This document shows, piece after piece, positions 61,661 to 64,000 of a stretch of DNA of 64,000 nucleotides. Within the stretch, counting starts at the first letter, position 1. Each line of letters begins with the position of its first letter. The position numbers and the translations under genes are program-made. The notes under the pieces were generated by a model. That model did no database searches, had not been told where the DNA came from, and was given only the letters and a program-made list of their open reading frames with translations. This DNA comes from Tenggerimyces flavus (GTDB taxonomy: Bacteria; Actinomycetota; Actinomycetes; Propionibacteriales; Actinopolymorphaceae): NCBI RefSeq assembly GCF_016907715.1, contig NZ_JAFBCM010000001.1, forward strand, positions 310,001 to 374,000. The letters run 5' to 3'.

Positions 61661-62290
61661 ATGGTCGCTGTCATGACACCGCCGGCCGCGCCGGCGAAGA
61701 AGTCACTGGATGCGCGCACCGCGGTCTGGGTCGCCCTCTCGCTGGCCCTGCTGGTCGGGGTCCCGTGGGTGACGTTCTCCTTGCTGTACTCGCCGATCCG
61801 TTCCGGCAACATGAGCGCACCAGGCGAGAACGTCGCCTGGCTCACCGATGGGCTCCACCAGACCAACGTGATCGTGACCGGCAAGGAGGGCACGATCGGT
61901 GTCATGGGGTTCGCGCTGGAGAACGCGGGCCCGGTGCCGATCCGCATCGACGGACCGGTCGTCGAAGGCCTCGAGCACGGCACCCGTCCCCTTCGCGGCG
62001 CGACGTGGAGCCCGTACATCAACGCCGACGGGCAACCCGTCGACCCGGGCCGGGACCGGCTGCCGTTCCCCAAGACCTTGCGGTCCGGCGAGCAGATCAC
62101 GGTGTGGGTCGAGATCCGGAAGTACGAGTGCAACGGCAGCACGCAATGGCTCGACCGCATCCCGCTGCGCTGGAACGTCCTCGGTCTCCCGCGTCAGAGC
62201 GACTGGATGCTCGACGACCCGCAGGACGATATGACCGCGCCGATGGTCTTCTGCTACCCGGACAGCGCCCTGAAGTACGTCGCCCGCTAG
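61661..62290 (+). CDS. membrane-anchored hypothetical protein B, paralogue of A, 209 aa
   Basis: Same plan as the preceding gene: TM helix (AVWVALSLALLVGVPWVTFSLLYSPI), then RSGEQITVWVEIRKYECNGS and IPLRWNVLG, with Cys at matching places (KYECNG; MVFCYPDS). The two are about 60 bp apart on one strand and are tandem duplicates by sequence pattern. The stop shares CTAG with the convergent exonuclease gene. GGGGGATGG provides the ribosome-binding site. Confidence 0.7.
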   Translation: MVAVMTPPAAPAKKSLDARTAVWVALSLALLVGVPWVTFSLLYSPIRSGNMSAPGENVAWLTDGLHQTNVIVTGKEGTIGVMGFALENAGPVPIRIDGPVVEGLEHGTRPLRGATWSPYINADGQPVDPGRDRLPFPKTLRSGEQITVWVEIRKYECNGSTQWLDRIPLRWNVLGLPRQSDWMLDDPQDDMTAPMVFCYPDSALKYVAR

Positions 62291-63150
62291 GCCTGCGGGA
62301 GCTTGTGCGCGCCGCGCTTCGGGGCGCGTGCTGACGGGGGCGGGACCATCGGGCCGATGTCGCCGTCCGGCGCCTCGTCCAGGTCGACGATCACCGGCGC
62401 GTGGTCGCTCGGCCCGGTGCCCTTGCGCGCGTGCCGGTCCACCCAGGCCGCCGCGACGCGCGCGGCCACCGGCGCCGTGGCGAGCATGAGGTCGATGCGC
62501 ATGCCCAGGTCCTTGTGGAACATGCCCGCCCGGTAGTCCCAGTACGTGAACACCCGCTCCGACGGCCACCGATCGCGCACCACGTCATGCAGGGAGAACG
62601 ACGACTGCAACGCTGCCAGCGCAGCACGCTCCGGCGGCGTCACGTGGGTCTGGGTGGCGTACGCCTCAGGGTCGAACACGTCGGCGTCGGTCGGTGCGAT
62701 GTTCATGTCCCCACACACCATCGCGTCCGAAGGCCCGGACGAGACGACGGCCTGCAGAGCGGCGAGCCAGGCGAGCTTGTAGTGGTAGTGATCGGAGTCC
62801 GGCACCCGCCCGTTCGGTACGTACACCGACGTCACCCGTACGCCACCACACGTCCCCGACACCGCCCGCGCCTCGACGTGCGGAAAGCCCGGCGCACCGG
62901 CGAGTGACACGGCGGGATCCGAGAGCCCGACCCGAGACAGCAGGGCGACGCCGTTCCACTGCGCCTCCCCCGCCACCGCGATCTCGTACCCGCGCGACGA
63001 CAGCTCCGAGCCGAGCAGGTCGAGGAACGCCTCGTCAGTCAGCTTCGTCTCCTGCAGGCACACGACGTCCGGCTTGCGCTGATCCAGCCAGGGCAGCAGC
63101 CGTGGCACGCGTTGCTTCACCGAGTTCACGTTCCAGGTCGCGATCCGCAC
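62287..63150 (-). CDS. xth: exodeoxyribonuclease III (Xth family), 287 aa
   Basis: AP endonuclease fold: RIATWNVNSVKQR (Asn), VVCLQETKLTDE (metal-binding Glu), VTSVYVPNGR, AMVCGDMNIAPTDADV (DxN), GMRIDLMLAT and the final GPSDHAPVIVDL (DH). It acts in base-excision repair of abasic and 3'-blocked ends. The GTG at 63150 gives the canonical MRIATWN-like start and length. Confidence 0.95.
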   Translation of the reverse strand: MRIATWNVNSVKQRVPRLLPWLDQRKPDVVCLQETKLTDEAFLDLLGSELSSRGYEIAVAGEAQWNGVALLSRVGLSDPAVSLAGAPGFPHVEARAVSGTCGGVRVTSVYVPNGRVPDSDHYHYKLAWLAALQAVVSSGPSDAMVCGDMNIAPTDADVFDPEAYATQTHVTPPERAALAALQSSFSLHDVVRDRWPSERVFTYWDYRAGMFHKDLGMRIDLMLATAPVAARVAAAWVDRHARKGTGPSDHAPVIVDLDEAPDGDIGPMVPPPSARAPKRGAHKLPQA

Positions 63151-63217
63151 CCGTCCACCGTAGTCGCGCGCGCAAAGTGCGCAGCCCGTGAGCGGTTTGT
63201 TTGCCAGACTGGACGCC

Positions 63218-64000
63218 ATGCGCGCCGACCGCCTCGTCGCCACCCTCCTGCTCATGCAGTCGCGGGGTCGCGTCACCGCGGCCGAGATCGCCACGGAGCT
63301 CGAGGTCTCGGTCGCGACCGCCCGGCGCGACCTCGAGGCGCTGTCCACCGCCGGCATCCCCGTCTACCCGCAGCCCGGACGCAACGGCGGCTGGGAGCTG
63401 GTTGGCGGCGCGCGTACGGACCTGTCCGGGCTCACCGCGAACGAGGCGCAGGCGCTGTTCCTCCTCGCCGGCCCCGCCGCGGCGATCACACCCGAGGTCA
63501 AGTCGGCCCTGCGCAAGCTGGTCAGAGCGCTGCCCGACACGTTCCGCGCCGACGCCGAGGCGGCCGCCAGCGCGGTCGTCATCGACCCCGCCCGCTGGGG
63601 CGAGCACACCCGCGAGCGCCCCGAGCTCGTCCAGCGCCTGCAGACCGCGGTGGTCCGCCGCCGCAAGGTCCGGCTCGCATATGGACGTAGCGAGCAGGAA
63701 CGCCTGGTCGAGCCGTGGGGACTCGTCGACAAGGACGAGCACTGGTACCTCATCGCCGGCACCGACGACGGCCAGCGCACGTTCCGCGTCGACCGGATCA
63801 GCGAGGCCGAGGTCACCGACGAGTCGTTCGAACGGCCCGCGGACTTCGACGTCGCCGAAGCGTGGGAGGGGGTCGTCGACTGGGTGGAGCGGCAGCGGTC
63901 GCAGACCACGGCGACCGTCCGTACGCAGGCTTGGTGCGCGCGGATCCTCGCGGACCAGTTCGGCCGCCAGTATGAGCTGGCCGAAACGCTCGAAGACGGC
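63218..64000 (+). CDS. HTH/WYL-domain transcriptional regulator (YafY type), 3' end outside the window
   Basis: N-terminal HTH_11 (VATLLLMQSRGRVTAAEIAT, then EVSVATARRDLEALSTAGIPVYPQPGRNGGWEL) followed by the WYL region: VRLAYGRSEQERLVEPWGLVDKDEHWYLIAGTDDGQRTFRVDRI. It runs to the window edge without a stop after 261 codons; relatives have about 320. WYL regulators sense nucleic acid or small ligands in stress, DNA-repair or defence contexts. It is divergent from xth by 68 bp. Confidence 0.92.
   Translation, partial: MRADRLVATLLLMQSRGRVTAAEIATELEVSVATARRDLEALSTAGIPVYPQPGRNGGWELVGGARTDLSGLTANEAQALFLLAGPAAAITPEVKSALRKLVRALPDTFRADAEAAASAVVIDPARWGEHTRERPELVQRLQTAVVRRRKVRLAYGRSEQERLVEPWGLVDKDEHWYLIAGTDDGQRTFRVDRISEAEVTDESFERPADFDVAEAWEGVVDWVERQRSQTTATVRTQAWCARILADQFGRQYELAETLEDG

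Overview
The window comes from a high-GC actinobacterium. The signs are third-position GC saturation, many GTG starts, F420-type luciferase-like oxidoreductases, a mycothiol-type TIGR03086 protein, a DivIVA-domain protein, leaderless-looking promoters and large secreted beta-propeller proteins. The gene mix resembles Kribbella/Actinopolymorpha-like soil actinomycetes, but that placement is an inference. There is no rRNA operon. Two tRNA-Lys(UUU) genes are present. Most genes are metabolic or secreted accessory functions.

Layout. 0-4.9 kb: a minus-strand, translationally coupled operon with a secreted beta-propeller protein, a GntR/FCD regulator, an SDR, a glucarate-dehydratase-like enolase, a methyltransferase and a partial LLM oxidoreductase; it looks like a sugar-acid catabolic unit. 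4.9-8.4 kb: a Phd/ParE-type toxin-antitoxin pair, a methyltransferase, a nucleotidyltransferase, a SelW-like protein and an LLM oxidoreductase. 8.4-18.3 kb: a large LuxR/AAA regulator divergent from two overlapping secreted giants, an S8 protease-kelch protein and its protease-less paralogue. 18.3-20.5 kb: an AbiE-like type IV toxin-antitoxin cassette between two copies of a 118-bp sequence that includes the 3' end of the kelch gene. 20.4-27.1 kb: two small proteins around an 81-bp tandem repeat, a cupin, an aldo/keto reductase, a PPOX protein, a sugar isomerase-like protein, a secreted propeller and PhoD. 27.4-32.2 kb: a C-family DNA polymerase with an overlapping Cys-rich protein, then a LysR regulator. 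32.3-36.1 kb: a rifampin monooxygenase (rox) preceded by a rifamycin-associated-element-like sequence, then TetR and a second FAD monooxygenase.

36.2-41.4 kb is a 5.1-kb integrated element bounded by 37-bp att repeats, one inside tRNA-Lys. It carries a damaged tyrosine integrase, a TOPRIM/DUF4435-like protein, a 658-residue protein I do not recognise and a two-TM coiled-coil protein. A short backbone segment (MarR, TIGR03086, CehA/McbA hydrolase) separates this tRNA from a second, near-identical tRNA-Lys at 45.1 kb. Beyond that lies about 2 kb of decayed DNA: a HerA/FtsK-like ATPase relic, an orphan toxin C-terminus with a putative immunity gene, and a frameshifted collagen-like gene.

47.2-64 kb is mostly host-like: a kinase-fold protein, a truncated haemoglobin/flavohaemoprotein/DivIVA operon, PhyH, YciI, a DHFR-like protein, a DUF4097-like/DUF2089 pair, vanadium haloperoxidase, XRE-cupin with a thioredoxin-reductase-like enzyme, YqaA and CDP-alcohol transferase membrane proteins, GNAT, a sialidase-like protein, two paralogous membrane-anchored proteins, exonuclease III and a partial WYL regulator. 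The most interesting parts are the two accessory insertions at 18.3-20.5 and 36.2-41.4 kb and the rox control region.
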